Counted from the stretch's first letter, positions 8,730 through 18,074 are shown. The stretch: 64,000 nucleotides of DNA from Lichenifustis flavocetrariae (GCF_026130545.1 NZ_JAMOIM010000001.1:372001-436000), one strand, 5' to 3'. Numbers and translations: made by a program. The notes: generated by a model not told the origin, from the letters alone.

Positions 8730-9047
8730 CGGGACCCGGATAGCGTGCCATTCGCGCCAATCTGCGGATGGGAAACTAAGCGAAGGCAAGTTCGAAACCG
8801 GGAAGCACATGACCGCAGAGTGTTAACCGAGATGTCTACTGCCGGCTGGCTCCTTGGTGTTTCAAAAAACTGAATTTCGATTTAATTTAATCATCCTTGA
8901 TTTGATGGTCCCGCAATGTAGTCTTTGATCCGCCAAGTAAATGGGCATTGGTTGGTGCGGTCGCTCTTCGGCATGCCTCGTGTTCCCATCACCATCGCTG
9001 CCCCGGAGCAACCGGATTTTGTCGCGGCGACTCTTGGAAACGAGCCC
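8730..9047. other. Non-coding stretch with AT-rich segment
   Basis: No convincing gene. An AT-rich run around 8866-8905 stands out from the GC-rich surroundings and could carry the promoter of the membrane protein gene that follows. If that gene starts at its earlier ATG (8973), the stretch is shorter. No terminator with a T-tract was found after the ExbD-like gene. Confidence 0.4.
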
Positions 9048-10547
9048 ATGACCGGCCAACCCACCGCGCGGCGCAACTGGGTGCATCGAAGCGTCCTCCT
9101 CACGGCACTGACGCTGGGACTTCTCGACATCTGGATCGCCGTGGTTTCGCTGCGCTGGCCTTTGGTCGGCGATGCGGCGATGTTTCATTTTGCAGTGTCG
9201 CAATTCATGCTCGGTGCCGTCCCGTACAAGGACTTCATCGATATGAACATGCCGCTGATCTACGTCATTCATGCCGCCGTCATTTGGGTCGGCGGGATGG
9301 GAGATCTGGCGTTTCGTATCTTCGACCTCGGCAGTTCGGTGGCGATCGGACTGCTGGCCGGCGCACTTGTCCGGCCGGCTGGCCTGAGCAATGCCTTCTT
9401 GGCGGCCGTCACAATCATCGCGGCGCATCTCCTGTTTGGTCCGCAAGCGGCTGGAGAACGCGATTTTCTGCTCCTCGGTCCCGCCTTTACGGCCGCCCTC
9501 TGCAGCGTAAGAGCCGCCGAGCGGCCCAGCGCAGGTTTTCCGTGGCTGTTTGCAGCCGGAGTCGCGGTCGGTCTGGCGGCCCTGCTCAAGCCGACGGCGG
9601 TCATTCTTCTTGCACTGCCCCTCACCGTCCGACCTTTCCGAGTCGCGAACCTTCTCGTCGGCGGGGCGGGCCTTTGCAGCATTGCGCTCGTCACACTGCT
9701 GGTGATGACCGATCTCGGCGCGACGGAAGCTTTCATTCGAGATTTCCGTGACTACGAGCCGTTCTATGTTGGGCTCGCTCACCGGTCTTGGCTGGTGCTG
9801 CCGGCGGTGGCCCTGAAGCACACGGGTCTCGGTGTCGGCGGCTTGCTGCTCGCTGCCGTGTTTTGCGTGCGGGCTGAAACCTCGCCTCGCTTGCTTGTCC
9901 TGATCGGACTGGCGGTGTTTGGCGCGATCCATTTCATGTTGCAGGGCAAGGGTTTCTTTTATCACGCTTATCCGTTGATCGGCGGCGTCGCGTGCCTAAG
10001 CGCCTGGAGCCTGCCCAAAACCCCCGTTCCGTTCACCTGTGCGGCGCTGGGCGTCTCGGCCGCGGTGTTCGGCACGCAAGCCGTGCAGGCCTTCGAATAT
10101 TCCCGGTTTCCCGCCGATCTCATCATGCCGGCCCCGGTCAGCCGGACTCTACAAGACGCCCTAAAGGCGCATGTGGCGGCTGGCGCGCGCGTTCAGATGC
10201 TCGACATGAGTGGTGGTGCGTTCCTGGCAATGGCCCGCAGTGGGCTGCGGCAGGCGACACCCTATGCCTACTGGCTCTATCTCGCGCCCGGCAAACCGGC
10301 GTGGCGCTCCGAATTCGTGAAAGACATCCAGTCCCGTCCTCCAGACGCAATCCTGGTCACCGATGCGACCTGGCCATCGGAAGACGGCCTGAAGGCTGTC
10401 GACGACTGGCCCGAGTTCAGCGCGGAGCTTGCGTGTTGCTATCGCCTGATCGAGGCTCAAACTCGCACAGAACCCTCTATTCCATGGTTCGCGTCTTCGC
10501 CCTCTGTTTCGTGGCGCCTCTATGTTTTGCGCGGACCGGCTGGCTGA
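9048..10547 (+). CDS. GT-C-fold-like polytopic membrane protein
   Basis: The product is about 499 residues with roughly 10 membrane helices in the first 390 residues and a soluble C-terminal part. The first periplasmic loop has the pattern of lipid-phosphate-sugar dependent glycosyltransferases: GDAAMFHFAVSQ, then VPYKDFIDMNMPLIYVIHA, where the acidic residues could be catalytic. This fits the ArnT/PMT-like superfamily, but no close family is recognised. The start is uncertain: ATG 9048 has a weak GGAAA upstream, ATG 8973 is an alternative, and TTG 8925 opens the frame. It stands alone, convergent with mmsA. Substrate unknown; a sugar transfer to lipid, protein or polysaccharide is inference. 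Confidence 0.65.
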   Translation: MTGQPTARRNWVHRSVLLTALTLGLLDIWIAVVSLRWPLVGDAAMFHFAVSQFMLGAVPYKDFIDMNMPLIYVIHAAVIWVGGMGDLAFRIFDLGSSVAIGLLAGALVRPAGLSNAFLAAVTIIAAHLLFGPQAAGERDFLLLGPAFTAALCSVRAAERPSAGFPWLFAAGVAVGLAALLKPTAVILLALPLTVRPFRVANLLVGGAGLCSIALVTLLVMTDLGATEAFIRDFRDYEPFYVGLAHRSWLVLPAVALKHTGLGVGGLLLAAVFCVRAETSPRLLVLIGLAVFGAIHFMLQGKGFFYHAYPLIGGVACLSAWSLPKTPVPFTCAALGVSAAVFGTQAVQAFEYSRFPADLIMPAPVSRTLQDALKAHVAAGARVQMLDMSGGAFLAMARSGLRQATPYAYWLYLAPGKPAWRSEFVKDIQSRPPDAILVTDATWPSEDGLKAVDDWPEFSAELACCYRLIEAQTRTEPSIPWFASSPSVSWRLYVLRGPAG

Positions 10548-10598
10548 GCGGCTATCGCGCTGGTCGCTTTGGACGAGGAAACGACGCAATCCTGCCAC

Positions 10599-10634
10599 GT
10601 CATTGCGAGGCGGTAAAGCCGCCGCGGCAATCCA
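10599..10634. repeat. Dispersed palindromic repeat remnant
   Basis: The segment reads GTCATTGCGAG, a short GC-rich centre (GGCGGTAAAGCCGCC), then GCAATCC. TCATTGCGAG paired with GCAATCC at the other end is the outline of a short extragenic palindromic repeat common in Rhizobiales genomes. It lies between two convergent genes, where such elements usually sit. Copy number cannot be judged from one window. Confidence 0.45.
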
Positions 10635-10700
10635 CGCGGCGCTCTGGACACGGATCACCACGCTGCGCTCACGATGATGATCAAGCGATCAACTCCAAAT

Positions 10701-10738
10701 GCGGTCACCCTGCCCTTATTGAAAAGGGAGGGGACCGC
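10701..10738. terminator. Hairpin between convergent genes
   Basis: Arms GCGGTC(a)CCCT(g)CCCTT and AAGGGAGGGGACCGC pair with two single-base bulges around an ATTGAA loop. It lies 12 bases downstream of the mmsA stop (minus) and about 150 bases after the plus-strand membrane gene, so it may end transcription from both sides. There is no clear T-tract, so efficiency is uncertain. Confidence 0.45.
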
Positions 10739-10750
10739 GTGGAGCGCCTC

Positions 10751-12244
10751 CTACATCGTCGGCATCGAGAACTCGGCGCCTTCCTTCACGCCAGAGGGCC
10801 ATCGTGCCGTGACCGTCTTGGTCTTCGTGTAGAAGCGGACCGAATCCGGGCCATGCTGGTTCAGGTCGCCGAAGGCCGAGCGCTTCCAGCCGCCAAAGGA
10901 ATAATAGGCCAGCGGCGTCGGGATCGGTACGTTCACACCCACCATGCCGACCTGCACGCGGCTGACGAAATCACGCGCCGCGTCGCCGTCGCGGGTGAAG
11001 ATCGCGGTGCCGTTTCCGTATTCGTGGTCGTTGCAAAGCGCCAAGCCTTCCTCGTAGGTCTTGGCACGCACGACGGCCAGCACCGGCCCGAAGATCTCTT
11101 CCTTGTAGATCCGCATGTCCTTGGTGACGTTGTCGAACAGGCAGGAGCCGACGTAGAAGCCTTTCTCGTAGCCTTGCATCTTGAAGCCTCGCCCATCGAC
11201 GACGAGGTCGGCGCCTTCCTTGATGCCGATGTCGCAATATTGGTGCACGCGATCGACGGCGGCCTGGGTGATCACCGGCCCGTAATCGGCGCCGGCATCG
11301 GTCGAAAGGCCAATTTTCAAGGCTTCAACCCGGGGAACGAGCTTTTCCATCAGCGCGTCGGCCGCGGCCTTGCCGACCGGCACCGCCACCGAAATGGCCA
11401 TGCAGCGCTGGCCGGCCGAGCCGTAGCCGGCGCCGATCAGGGCGTCGACGGTCTTGTCCATGTCGGCATCAGGCATGATGACCATGTGGTTCTTGGCACC
11501 CCCGAAGGCATGCACGCGCTTGCCGTTCGCGGCGCCTCGCGCGTAGATGTATTCGGCGATGGGCGTCGATCCGACGAAGCCGATCGCCTTGACCTCGGGA
11601 TGATCCAGCAGGGCGTCTACCGCCACCTTGTCGCCGTTGACGACGTTGAGGACACCGGCTGGAAGGCCGGCCTCGATCATCAATTCGGCGAGGCGCATCG
11701 GCACACCCGGATCGCGCTCCGACGGCTTCAGCACGAAGGAATTGCCGCAAGCGATCGACGGCGCGAATTTCCACATCGGGATCATCGCTGGAAAATTGAA
11801 GGGCGTGATGCCGGCCGTGACGCCGAGGGGCTGGCGCATCGAATAGGCGTCGATGCCGGGACCTGCGCCGTCCGTGAACTCGCCTTTTAGCAAGTGCGGA
11901 ATGCCGCAGGCGAATTCGACGACCTCGTAGCCGCGCTGGATATCACCCATGGCATCCGGAACCGTCTTGCCATGCTCGCGGGCCAGCAACTCGGCCAGAT
12001 CTTTCTGGTTGTCGAGCACAAGCTGGAGGAATTTCATCATGATGCGCGCCCGGCGCTGCGGGTTGACGGCGCCCCATTCGCGCTGTGCTTGCGCGGAATT
12101 CGCAACCGCGGCTCCCACTTCCTCCGCACTGGCCAGTGCGACGCGGGCGGAAATCTCGCCCGTCATTGGCGTATAGACGTCGCCCAAGCGCCCCGATGTG
12201 CCGGCGACCTGCTTGCCGCCGATGAAATGTCCATATTCCTTCAC
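10751..12244 (-). CDS. mmsA: CoA-acylating methylmalonate-semialdehyde dehydrogenase
   Basis: The product is 497 residues from a GTG at 12244 with GGGAGG seven bases upstream, giving an N-terminus VKEYGHFIGGKQV typical of the family; the frame is open for 18 more residues upstream but without a comparable ribosome site. It is an NAD-dependent aldehyde dehydrogenase: GFVGSTPIAEYIY (cofactor loop), FGGAKNHMVIMPDAD and the catalytic Cys in GSAGQRCMAISV, the MmsA variant of the active site. It converts methylmalonate or malonate semialdehyde to propionyl- or acetyl-CoA in valine, myo-inositol and beta-alanine breakdown. A LysR gene starts 101 bases away, divergent, and is the likely regulator, as often seen for mmsA. 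Confidence 0.95.
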   Translation of the reverse strand: MKEYGHFIGGKQVAGTSGRLGDVYTPMTGEISARVALASAEEVGAAVANSAQAQREWGAVNPQRRARIMMKFLQLVLDNQKDLAELLAREHGKTVPDAMGDIQRGYEVVEFACGIPHLLKGEFTDGAGPGIDAYSMRQPLGVTAGITPFNFPAMIPMWKFAPSIACGNSFVLKPSERDPGVPMRLAELMIEAGLPAGVLNVVNGDKVAVDALLDHPEVKAIGFVGSTPIAEYIYARGAANGKRVHAFGGAKNHMVIMPDADMDKTVDALIGAGYGSAGQRCMAISVAVPVGKAAADALMEKLVPRVEALKIGLSTDAGADYGPVITQAAVDRVHQYCDIGIKEGADLVVDGRGFKMQGYEKGFYVGSCLFDNVTKDMRIYKEEIFGPVLAVVRAKTYEEGLALCNDHEYGNGTAIFTRDGDAARDFVSRVQVGMVGVNVPIPTPLAYYSFGGWKRSAFGDLNQHGPDSVRFYTKTKTVTARWPSGVKEGAEFSMPTM

Positions 12245-12345
12245 GAGTGCCTCCCGAGCATCTTGACCGGATGCACTAAGCAGAGAATGTTTTTGCACAT
12301 CAAGTTGCGAGATCGCGCATCCGATGTGCGCAAAAAGGCTGAGCT

Positions 12346-13371
12346 GTGGATTGGGACAACCTTCGTTTCTTTCTCGCGGCAGCCCGAACGGGGCAGTTCG
12401 TGACGGCGGCCCGGCAGCTCAAGGTCGATCATGCGACCGTGAACCGGCGTATCACGGCTCTCGAGCGCGCCCTCAACGCGCGACTGTTCGACCGGCGCAC
12501 CACGGGAGTCGGGCTCACCGCAGCCGGGCAGCGGCTACTTACCGCGGCTGAATCCATCGAGACGGAAGTGTTGCAGGCGCAGGCGGCACTGACCGACAAG
12601 GACGTCGAATTGTCCGGGACCGTCCGCATCGGTGCGCCGGATGGCTTTTCGACCTATTACCTGGCGCCCCGCTGCGCCGGCTTCGTCGAGCGCCATCCCG
12701 GGATCACGATCCAACTCGTCCCGAGCCCGCAGGTCGTGCCGCTTGCAAAGCGTGAAGTCGACATTGCGATCGTGCTGGACAAACCTGAGGCGGGGCGCTT
12801 CGTGACACGGAAGCTGACCGACTACGACCTCGGGATCTTTGGGGTCGACCATTACTTCGAGCGCCACGGCATGCCGCTTCATGTCGGCGATCTCAAGCAC
12901 CACCGCCTGATCGGCTATGTCGAGGAATATGCCTACGCGTCCGCGCTCAATTATGTGCGTGATCTGTTCACCGATCTTCCCATTGCGTTTCAATGCGCTG
13001 GGGCCATCGGTCAACTCGAGGCCGTGCGTGCCGGCCTAGGTATCGGGGTCGTTCACCAGTTCATCGCGCAACGACATCCGGATTTGCGTCCGGTTCTGCC
13101 CGACCGCCGCGCCACCCGCGCCTATTGGATCGTCGAGCATCAGGATACACGGGGCCTCGGCCGGATCAGGTCCGACTGCACGATTTCCTGGTGGAAATCG
13201 TGCAGTCGGACCGGCGAAGCTTTCTGGCGAGGCCTGACGATCAGGCGTTGTAGTCACCGTCGTCCCCGCCAAAACTGCCGCCGTCATCCGTCCCGTAATC
13301 GGCCGCAGTGTCAAAGCCCTGGTCGCTTCCGGCGGCATCCGGCGGCGCCTCGTCGCCATAATAATTATTGA
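12346..13371 (+). CDS. LysR-family regulator with frameshifted C-terminus
   Basis: The first 270 residues are a normal LysR protein: winged helix at 1-60 (FFLAAARTGQFVTAARQL, VNRRITALE), then a substrate-binding domain. After GLGRIR (near 13170) the reading becomes abnormal and runs into the opposite-strand DUF2076 gene to 13371. In another frame the bases 13173-13253 encode RLHDFLVEIVQSDRRSFLA and a stop, the tail expected for this family. So a one-base loss or two-base gain probably occurred near 13170, exactly at a perfect 19-bp inverted repeat. The original gene would have ended at 13253. It is divergent from mmsA and probably regulates it. The DNA-binding part is intact, so the altered protein might still be functional. 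Confidence 0.75.
   Translation: MDWDNLRFFLAAARTGQFVTAARQLKVDHATVNRRITALERALNARLFDRRTTGVGLTAAGQRLLTAAESIETEVLQAQAALTDKDVELSGTVRIGAPDGFSTYYLAPRCAGFVERHPGITIQLVPSPQVVPLAKREVDIAIVLDKPEAGRFVTRKLTDYDLGIFGVDHYFERHGMPLHVGDLKHHRLIGYVEEYAYASALNYVRDLFTDLPIAFQCAGAIGQLEAVRAGLGIGVVHQFIAQRHPDLRPVLPDRRATRAYWIVEHQDTRGLGRIRSDCTISWWKSCSRTGEAFWRGLTIRRCSHRRPRQNCRRHPSRNRPQCQSPGRFRRHPAAPRRHNNY
13169..13212. repeat. Perfect 19-bp inverted repeat inside lysR end
   Basis: Bases 13169-13187 and 13194-13212 are exact reverse complements with a 6-base loop (CTGGTG). The repeat lies in the 3' coding part of the LysR gene at the point where its frame shifts, and about 30 bases downstream of the DUF2076 stop on the other strand. 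No T-tract follows on either strand, so it is not a standard terminator. Confidence 0.9.
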
Positions 13372-13984
13372 CGATCGTCTCGCCGCCCGCGCCCGGGAAG
13401 CTACCGCCAAACCCACCCATGCCGGAGGAAATCCCGAAGGGATTGTTGGACCCATGGAACAGACCGGAAATGGAGTTGGCCAGCAACGCGCCACCCGCAA
13501 CGCCGGCCGCCATGCCGAGGGCTCCCTTAAGAAACCCACCGCCGCCTGCGCCGCCCTGTTGGCCCTGGCCCCAGGGCCCAGCCTGTTGTTGACCTGCATT
13601 CTGGTTCCATTGGCCCTGCGGTGGCGCGTAGTTCGGCTGCGGCGGCGCATATTGCCGGCTCTGCGGAGGCTGCTGGGGAGCACCGGAACCGAAGATGGAG
13701 CGTCCGAGACCGCCGAGGAACCCGCCCTCGCTGCCCGACGATCCTTGCTGCTGTCCGCTCTCAAGGCTTTGGACCTTGGCTTCTAGTTCCTGAAGTTTGT
13801 CGTTCGCGGCCCGCAGCGCCTGTTCCTGCACGATCACGGTCTGGGCTAGGAGGTAGGGGGCATAGGGCTGCTGCTTCACGGCATCGGTGATGAAGGACTC
13901 GGCATCGCGGTCGCGCTGCCCCGTGCCGGCGGTGCGGATCCGGTCGAAGAGACCGGACAGCAACTGACGTTCATCGGGTGTCAT
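13241..13984 (-). CDS. DUF2076 family protein
   Basis: The product is 247 residues. Residues 1-80 are the conserved helical DUF2076 start: MTPDERQLLSGLFDRIR, DAVKQQPYAPYLLAQTVIVQ and a coiled coil LRAANDKLQELEAKVQSLE. The rest is low-complexity: Gly/Ser, then Gln/Pro/Tyr-rich, a short Gly/Ala hydrophobic segment (GALGMAAGVAGGALLANSI) that may insert in the membrane, and an Asp/Gly-rich acidic end. DUF2076 proteins are predicted periplasmic or envelope-associated ligand-binding proteins of unknown role; no signal peptide is evident here. It stands alone, convergent with the LysR gene. Confidence 0.85.
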   Translation of the reverse strand: MTPDERQLLSGLFDRIRTAGTGQRDRDAESFITDAVKQQPYAPYLLAQTVIVQEQALRAANDKLQELEAKVQSLESGQQQGSSGSEGGFLGGLGRSIFGSGAPQQPPQSRQYAPPQPNYAPPQGQWNQNAGQQQAGPWGQGQQGGAGGGGFLKGALGMAAGVAGGALLANSISGLFHGSNNPFGISSGMGGFGGSFPGAGGETIVNNYYGDEAPPDAAGSDQGFDTAADYGTDDGGSFGGDDGDYNA

Positions 13985-14134
13985 CGACTGTCTCCCTCAA
14001 GCGCGGGCGTTTCCCGCCCGGGTAGATATGGGACTGACCTCACGCACGTCCAAGGTCCCGACGGACCGGACCCGCATGAAAGGCCGTTCATCTTGGCTAT
14101 GAAGGCGCCGACGCTGTTTGTTTGCCCGTTCCGT

Positions 14135-16519
14135 CTATTCGGTGAGCATCCGTTCCGCTTCCTGGCGTCCTGGAAATGGCTGACTGAGTGCCGCCTTCAC
14201 GACCGACCGGCCCGCATCCTTGTCGCCCATCGCCATCAACACTGCGCCGTAGTGAAAGCGCAGTTGCGGGTTGTCTGAGGTGTCGGCTTTCGCGCGCACC
14301 AGCAGGGCTTTGGCGGACGGGAAATCGCCCAGCCGGTAGTCGATCCAGGCCAACGTATCGAGGAGCGCCGGATTGTTGCTGACGGCGACGCGCTGGAGCG
14401 GCTTGCGGGCCTCGCTCAACAAGGCTTTGTCGTTGGGCTTCATGTCGGCGACGAGGCTCGCGTAATTATTGGCCGCGACCACGGACTGCGGGTTCAGCTT
14501 CAAGACGTCCTGGTAGGTCGCGATCGCCGGATCCTTGTTGTCCGCCTGTTCCTGCAAGCTGGCCTTGGCCATCAAAAGCGGCTCGCCCGGCGCGCCGGCT
14601 GCGAGCCCGTCGTTGAGAACGGCAACGGCGCGATCCGGCGTCTTCCGCAAGGCCGCAGCCGCTTCGAGATAGGCCGCGGGTAGCTTCGGCGCAGCCTTGA
14701 TGGCGAGGGCGGTCGCGTCATTGGCCTTGTCGTCCTGCCCGGCGTTCCGATAGAGAGCCGAAAGAACCAGATCGGCGACCGCCGCATCCTCACCGGTCAG
14801 CTTCTCGGTCAGCGCGGACACGAACGTGATGGCCTGATCGGTCTGCTTGCCCGCGACCGAGCTGCGGGCGTAGCCCGCCAAAGCCTCGCGATCGAGCGGC
14901 TTGCTGCCCGATGCATCGATCATTTTCATGTAAGCTGCCGCGGCAGGTACCGGGGTGCCCTTGGCCTCGCTCAATTCGGCATTGAGCAGCGCCATCACGC
15001 GCTCGGATCGCGGCACACGGCGCATCTGGTCGATCGCCGCCTGTGCGGCCGTCCAGTCTTTCTGCTGTGCCGCGAGCCGGACGAGCGCCATTCGTCCCTC
15101 GAAACCCTCGGGGTTTTTGTTGACGTAATCCGCGAGTGCCTGCCGGGCGAGATCCGGCTTGCTCTGCTTGAGATAGAGGTTCGCCAAGGCCGTGACGGGC
15201 TGCAGGTTCGCCGGGTCGAAGTAGACGACCTTCTTCCAGGCATCGATCGCCTTGTCGGTGTCGCCCTGCTGCGTGTAGGCCTGCGCCAAGATCGCGAGCG
15301 CGCTTGCACTTCGAGGCCTGCGCGCGGCGACCGCCAGAAGATCCGGAATGGCATGGGCGGCATCATCCGACTTGACCATCAATTCGGCGCGCAACAACAG
15401 GGCGTCGTCGTCGTCCGCCTTGGCCGTCACCGCATCGTCGAGAAGCTTGCGGGCTGCAACGGGGTCGTTCATCCCCAGATCGAGGCGCGCAAGCGCAAGC
15501 CGCACGGCCGAGCGGGCCGGGCCCTCCGGCACCCTGGCGATGGCGGACTGAAGCGCCTGGGCCGCTTCGTCCGGCTTTTTCGCGCGAAGCAAGGCTTCGG
15601 CTCGCATCAGATCGAATGAACTGTCTTTAGGTGTGGCCGCAATCGCCTCCTGCATCGCCTTGTCGGCCGCCTGGTCGCCCCGATGTTTGGCCATGAAAAC
15701 GATCAGGGCGGCGCGCATCTCGCGGCTGTCGGGCAGCGCCGCCACGCCATCGCGGAGGAGTTGTTCGCCCGCATCGACCTGTCCGGTCGCGACATCCAGT
15801 TCGGCGAGGGTCGACCGGATCCCGACCGACTTCGGGTCGGCCTTCAACAGATCCTGATAGAGCGCGACCGCCTCGTCCTTCTTGTCCTGCATCAGGAGAG
15901 CCGCTGCCTTGAGGCGGATCAAAGGCACGTCGGTCGGGTGCGCCTTGAGGCCGATGGCGAGGGAGACGAGCGCCTTGTCGCTGTTCTTGTCGGCAAGCGC
16001 ATCCGCGGCCATGACCGACGTGGCGATCGGCTGGCCTGGGCTTCGTAAAAGCGAAAGCTGAGCGTCCGCGCGCGCCTTGTCGCGATCCCCTTTGCGCTGT
16101 TCCGCCCAGGCACGGAGCGCGAGCGCATCGGGATCGTTCGGGCGGGAGCCGAGTGTTCCGTTGATCCGTCCGAGAGCCGCATCAAGCTGGTTGGCCTCGA
16201 TCAGGATCTGCGCAACCTTGAGTTGCGCCTTGATGTTGCCTGCCTCGGGCATGGCGGCTCGGGCATATTCCTCGAACGCCCCTTTGGGGTTCGCGAGCCC
16301 CTCCTGGATCTGCGCCGCGAGGAAATGCGCGTCGCCGCTCTTGGGGTCGCCTTTGATCGCATTTTGGATCTCCACCAGGGCGTGGGTGTAGTCCTTCTGG
16401 GCGTAGAGATCCTGGGCCGCCTTGAAATGGGTGGCAGTCTCTTGCGGCGACTGCTTGTCCTTGCAGCCTGCCAGGACAAGGAGGGATGCCGCGGCGAGAA
16501 ACAGATGGTGCTTTGTCAT
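14135..16519 (-). CDS. TPR-repeat lipoprotein, PrsT-like
   Basis: The product is 794 residues. A lipoprotein signal (HHLFLAAASLLVLAGCKDK) with lipobox LAGC is followed by TPR repeats over nearly the whole length (for example YAQKDYTHALVEIQNAI, AIDAWKKVVYFDPANLQPV, ALLDTLAWIDYRLGDFPSA). Domain order and N-terminal wording resemble PrsT, the TPR protein of PEP-CTERM/exosortase exopolysaccharide systems, although that family is usually longer (about 900 residues). It should sit on the periplasmic face of a membrane as a scaffold. No exosortase or polysaccharide genes are adjacent; a VPLPA-CTERM protein lies at 55432. The PrsT assignment is tentative, the TPR lipoprotein call is firm. Confidence 0.8.
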   Translation of the reverse strand: MTKHHLFLAAASLLVLAGCKDKQSPQETATHFKAAQDLYAQKDYTHALVEIQNAIKGDPKSGDAHFLAAQIQEGLANPKGAFEEYARAAMPEAGNIKAQLKVAQILIEANQLDAALGRINGTLGSRPNDPDALALRAWAEQRKGDRDKARADAQLSLLRSPGQPIATSVMAADALADKNSDKALVSLAIGLKAHPTDVPLIRLKAAALLMQDKKDEAVALYQDLLKADPKSVGIRSTLAELDVATGQVDAGEQLLRDGVAALPDSREMRAALIVFMAKHRGDQAADKAMQEAIAATPKDSSFDLMRAEALLRAKKPDEAAQALQSAIARVPEGPARSAVRLALARLDLGMNDPVAARKLLDDAVTAKADDDDALLLRAELMVKSDDAAHAIPDLLAVAARRPRSASALAILAQAYTQQGDTDKAIDAWKKVVYFDPANLQPVTALANLYLKQSKPDLARQALADYVNKNPEGFEGRMALVRLAAQQKDWTAAQAAIDQMRRVPRSERVMALLNAELSEAKGTPVPAAAAYMKMIDASGSKPLDREALAGYARSSVAGKQTDQAITFVSALTEKLTGEDAAVADLVLSALYRNAGQDDKANDATALAIKAAPKLPAAYLEAAAALRKTPDRAVAVLNDGLAAGAPGEPLLMAKASLQEQADNKDPAIATYQDVLKLNPQSVVAANNYASLVADMKPNDKALLSEARKPLQRVAVSNNPALLDTLAWIDYRLGDFPSAKALLVRAKADTSDNPQLRFHYGAVLMAMGDKDAGRSVVKAALSQPFPGRQEAERMLTE

Positions 16520-16542
16520 CGACCAACCTGAATATCTGAAGG

Positions 16543-16557
16543 AACACTCGCAGTGTT
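16543..16557. promoter_or_regulatory. Short inverted repeat upstream of TPR gene
   Basis: AACACT-CGC-AGTGTT lies 23 bases upstream of the TPR lipoprotein start, in the 127-base space that must hold its promoter. It could be an operator, but a 6-bp palindrome can occur by chance. Confidence 0.3.
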
Positions 16558-16646
16558 TGAAAAACGTTTCGCTCTTAAAAGCAATCGTCGAGGCAGTGCC
16601 GGGTTTCTAATTATCTCAATCCAGTAAACGGGTTCGCCCTGACAGG

Positions 16647-17930
16647 CTACATGCTGCCTCGCGCGCCCACGCGACGGAAAAGACGGCCACGCTCCGAGAA
16701 TAGAACCAGCGCGAAGGCCGCGAGTCCATAGACCAGGAAGCCGATTTCGAGCGGTAACGTCGTGCCGTCGAAATGTTGTCCAATGACGAATCCCAGCAGA
16801 GCTCCGCCCGCAGTGGTGGCGAAGCCCTGGATCGACGATGCTGTTCCGGCGATATGGCCGAGCGGCTCCATGGCCAGAGCGCCGAAATTCGATGCGACGA
16901 GGCCGAAGCAGAACATCGTGCCCGCCTGCAGAATCGCGAACGTCACAATCGATTCATGGCCGCTCGCGACCAGCGCCGTATGGATGAACGCGATTCCCAG
17001 ATAGCCGAGCAGCGCGCAATGCGACACCGGACGGGTTCCTACCCGGCCCACCACGCGGGAGTTGAGCAGCGATGCCAGCGCCATGAAGAACGCGATGCCG
17101 GCGAAGATGCCCGTGAACAGCCGCGGCGCCTGGAACGTCTCGACGAAAATCTGCTGGGCCGAATTGATGAAGCCGAACAAGCCGCCCATGATGAACGTCA
17201 TGGCCAGCATATAGCCGACGGCGCTACGGTTCGTCAGGGTCACCCGGAAGGCGTCGTAGATGCGGCCGGGTGCGATGGGCAGGCGGTCACGTTCATGCAT
17301 GGTCTCGGGCAGTCGTGCCCACACCCAGAGTGTCACAACCAGTCCGAACAGCGCCAGGGCCCAAAAGATTCCGCGCCAGGGCAGGACCAGCATGATGATC
17401 TGGCCGATCGAGGGGGCAAGGATGGGTACGGCAAGAAACACGATGAAGGCCAGCGACATGACCCGCGCCATCTGATTGCCGGCGTAGCAATCGCGGACGA
17501 TCGACACGACGAGCACACGTGTCGCGGCCGACCCTATGCCTTGGCAGACGCGGGCAAACAGCAGCATCTCGATCGAACCGGCCATCGCGGCCAGCATGCT
17601 GGTGGCGACATAGATGATCAGCCCCGCCATCAGCACTGGACGGCGGCCGAAACGGTCCGCGAGGGGGCCGTAGACGATCTGCGACGAGCCGAAGGACAGA
17701 AGATAGACGGTGACGATCCACTGCTGCTTGTTGCCGACCGGCAGCCCGAGCGAATGGGCGATGGCGGGAAGAGCCGGCAGCATCGAGTCGACTGCCAGGG
17801 CATTGACGGCCATCAAAGCCGCCACAAGCCCGACGAACTGCCGGAAACCCATGCCAGGATGTGGCGTCGTCTCGGCGCGAGACTGTACCGAAAGTGCGAT
17901 CTGAGTCATGGCCATCGTCTGGAACGCCAA
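16647..17930 (-). CDS. MFS drug efflux transporter, Bcr/CflA type
   Basis: The product is up to 427 residues with 12 predicted membrane helices. GPLADRFGRRPVL in the loop between helices 2 and 3 is MFS motif A, and LAVDSMLPALPAIAHSLG near helix 1 is typical of Bcr/CflA drug:proton antiporters (bicyclomycin, chloramphenicol, sulfonamide resistance). It should export small toxic compounds across the inner membrane using the proton gradient. The start may be 17930 or the ATG at 17912. It stands alone in the gap between the TPR gene and folA, all on the minus strand. Substrate unknown. Confidence 0.88.
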   Translation of the reverse strand: MAFQTMAMTQIALSVQSRAETTPHPGMGFRQFVGLVAALMAVNALAVDSMLPALPAIAHSLGLPVGNKQQWIVTVYLLSFGSSQIVYGPLADRFGRRPVLMAGLIIYVATSMLAAMAGSIEMLLFARVCQGIGSAATRVLVVSIVRDCYAGNQMARVMSLAFIVFLAVPILAPSIGQIIMLVLPWRGIFWALALFGLVVTLWVWARLPETMHERDRLPIAPGRIYDAFRVTLTNRSAVGYMLAMTFIMGGLFGFINSAQQIFVETFQAPRLFTGIFAGIAFFMALASLLNSRVVGRVGTRPVSHCALLGYLGIAFIHTALVASGHESIVTFAILQAGTMFCFGLVASNFGALAMEPLGHIAGTASSIQGFATTAGGALLGFVIGQHFDGTTLPLEIGFLVYGLAAFALVLFSERGRLFRRVGARGSM

Positions 17931-18074
17931 GCCGTGTGGATGCGACGCGAAAACCGCGTGGACTTGGCCGGCGAGGCGGGATCGCCCTTTCTTGCGGGGC
18001 GAATGTGGTGGCGGTCGGGCAAGCCGGCGGAAAATCCGCGCCAGTCAGGCCAAGTGGCCGCTCTGCAACAGCGG

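Noticed and set aside
8862-9965. Large minus-strand open frame opposite the GT-C-like gene
   Set aside because: Antisense to a hydrophobic membrane-protein gene; its Gln/Arg/His/Asp-rich wording is the usual antisense pattern.
9992-11890. Long plus-strand open frame over the GT-C-like gene end and mmsA
   Set aside because: Overlaps the clear MmsA coding region on the other strand and has no recognisable domain.
13160-13200. Programmed ribosomal frameshift in the LysR gene
   Set aside because: No slippery heptamer was seen before the hairpin; a small indel is simpler.
13169-13212. Inverted repeat as a standard intrinsic terminator
   Set aside because: No T-tract follows on either strand and the repeat lies within coding sequence of the LysR gene.
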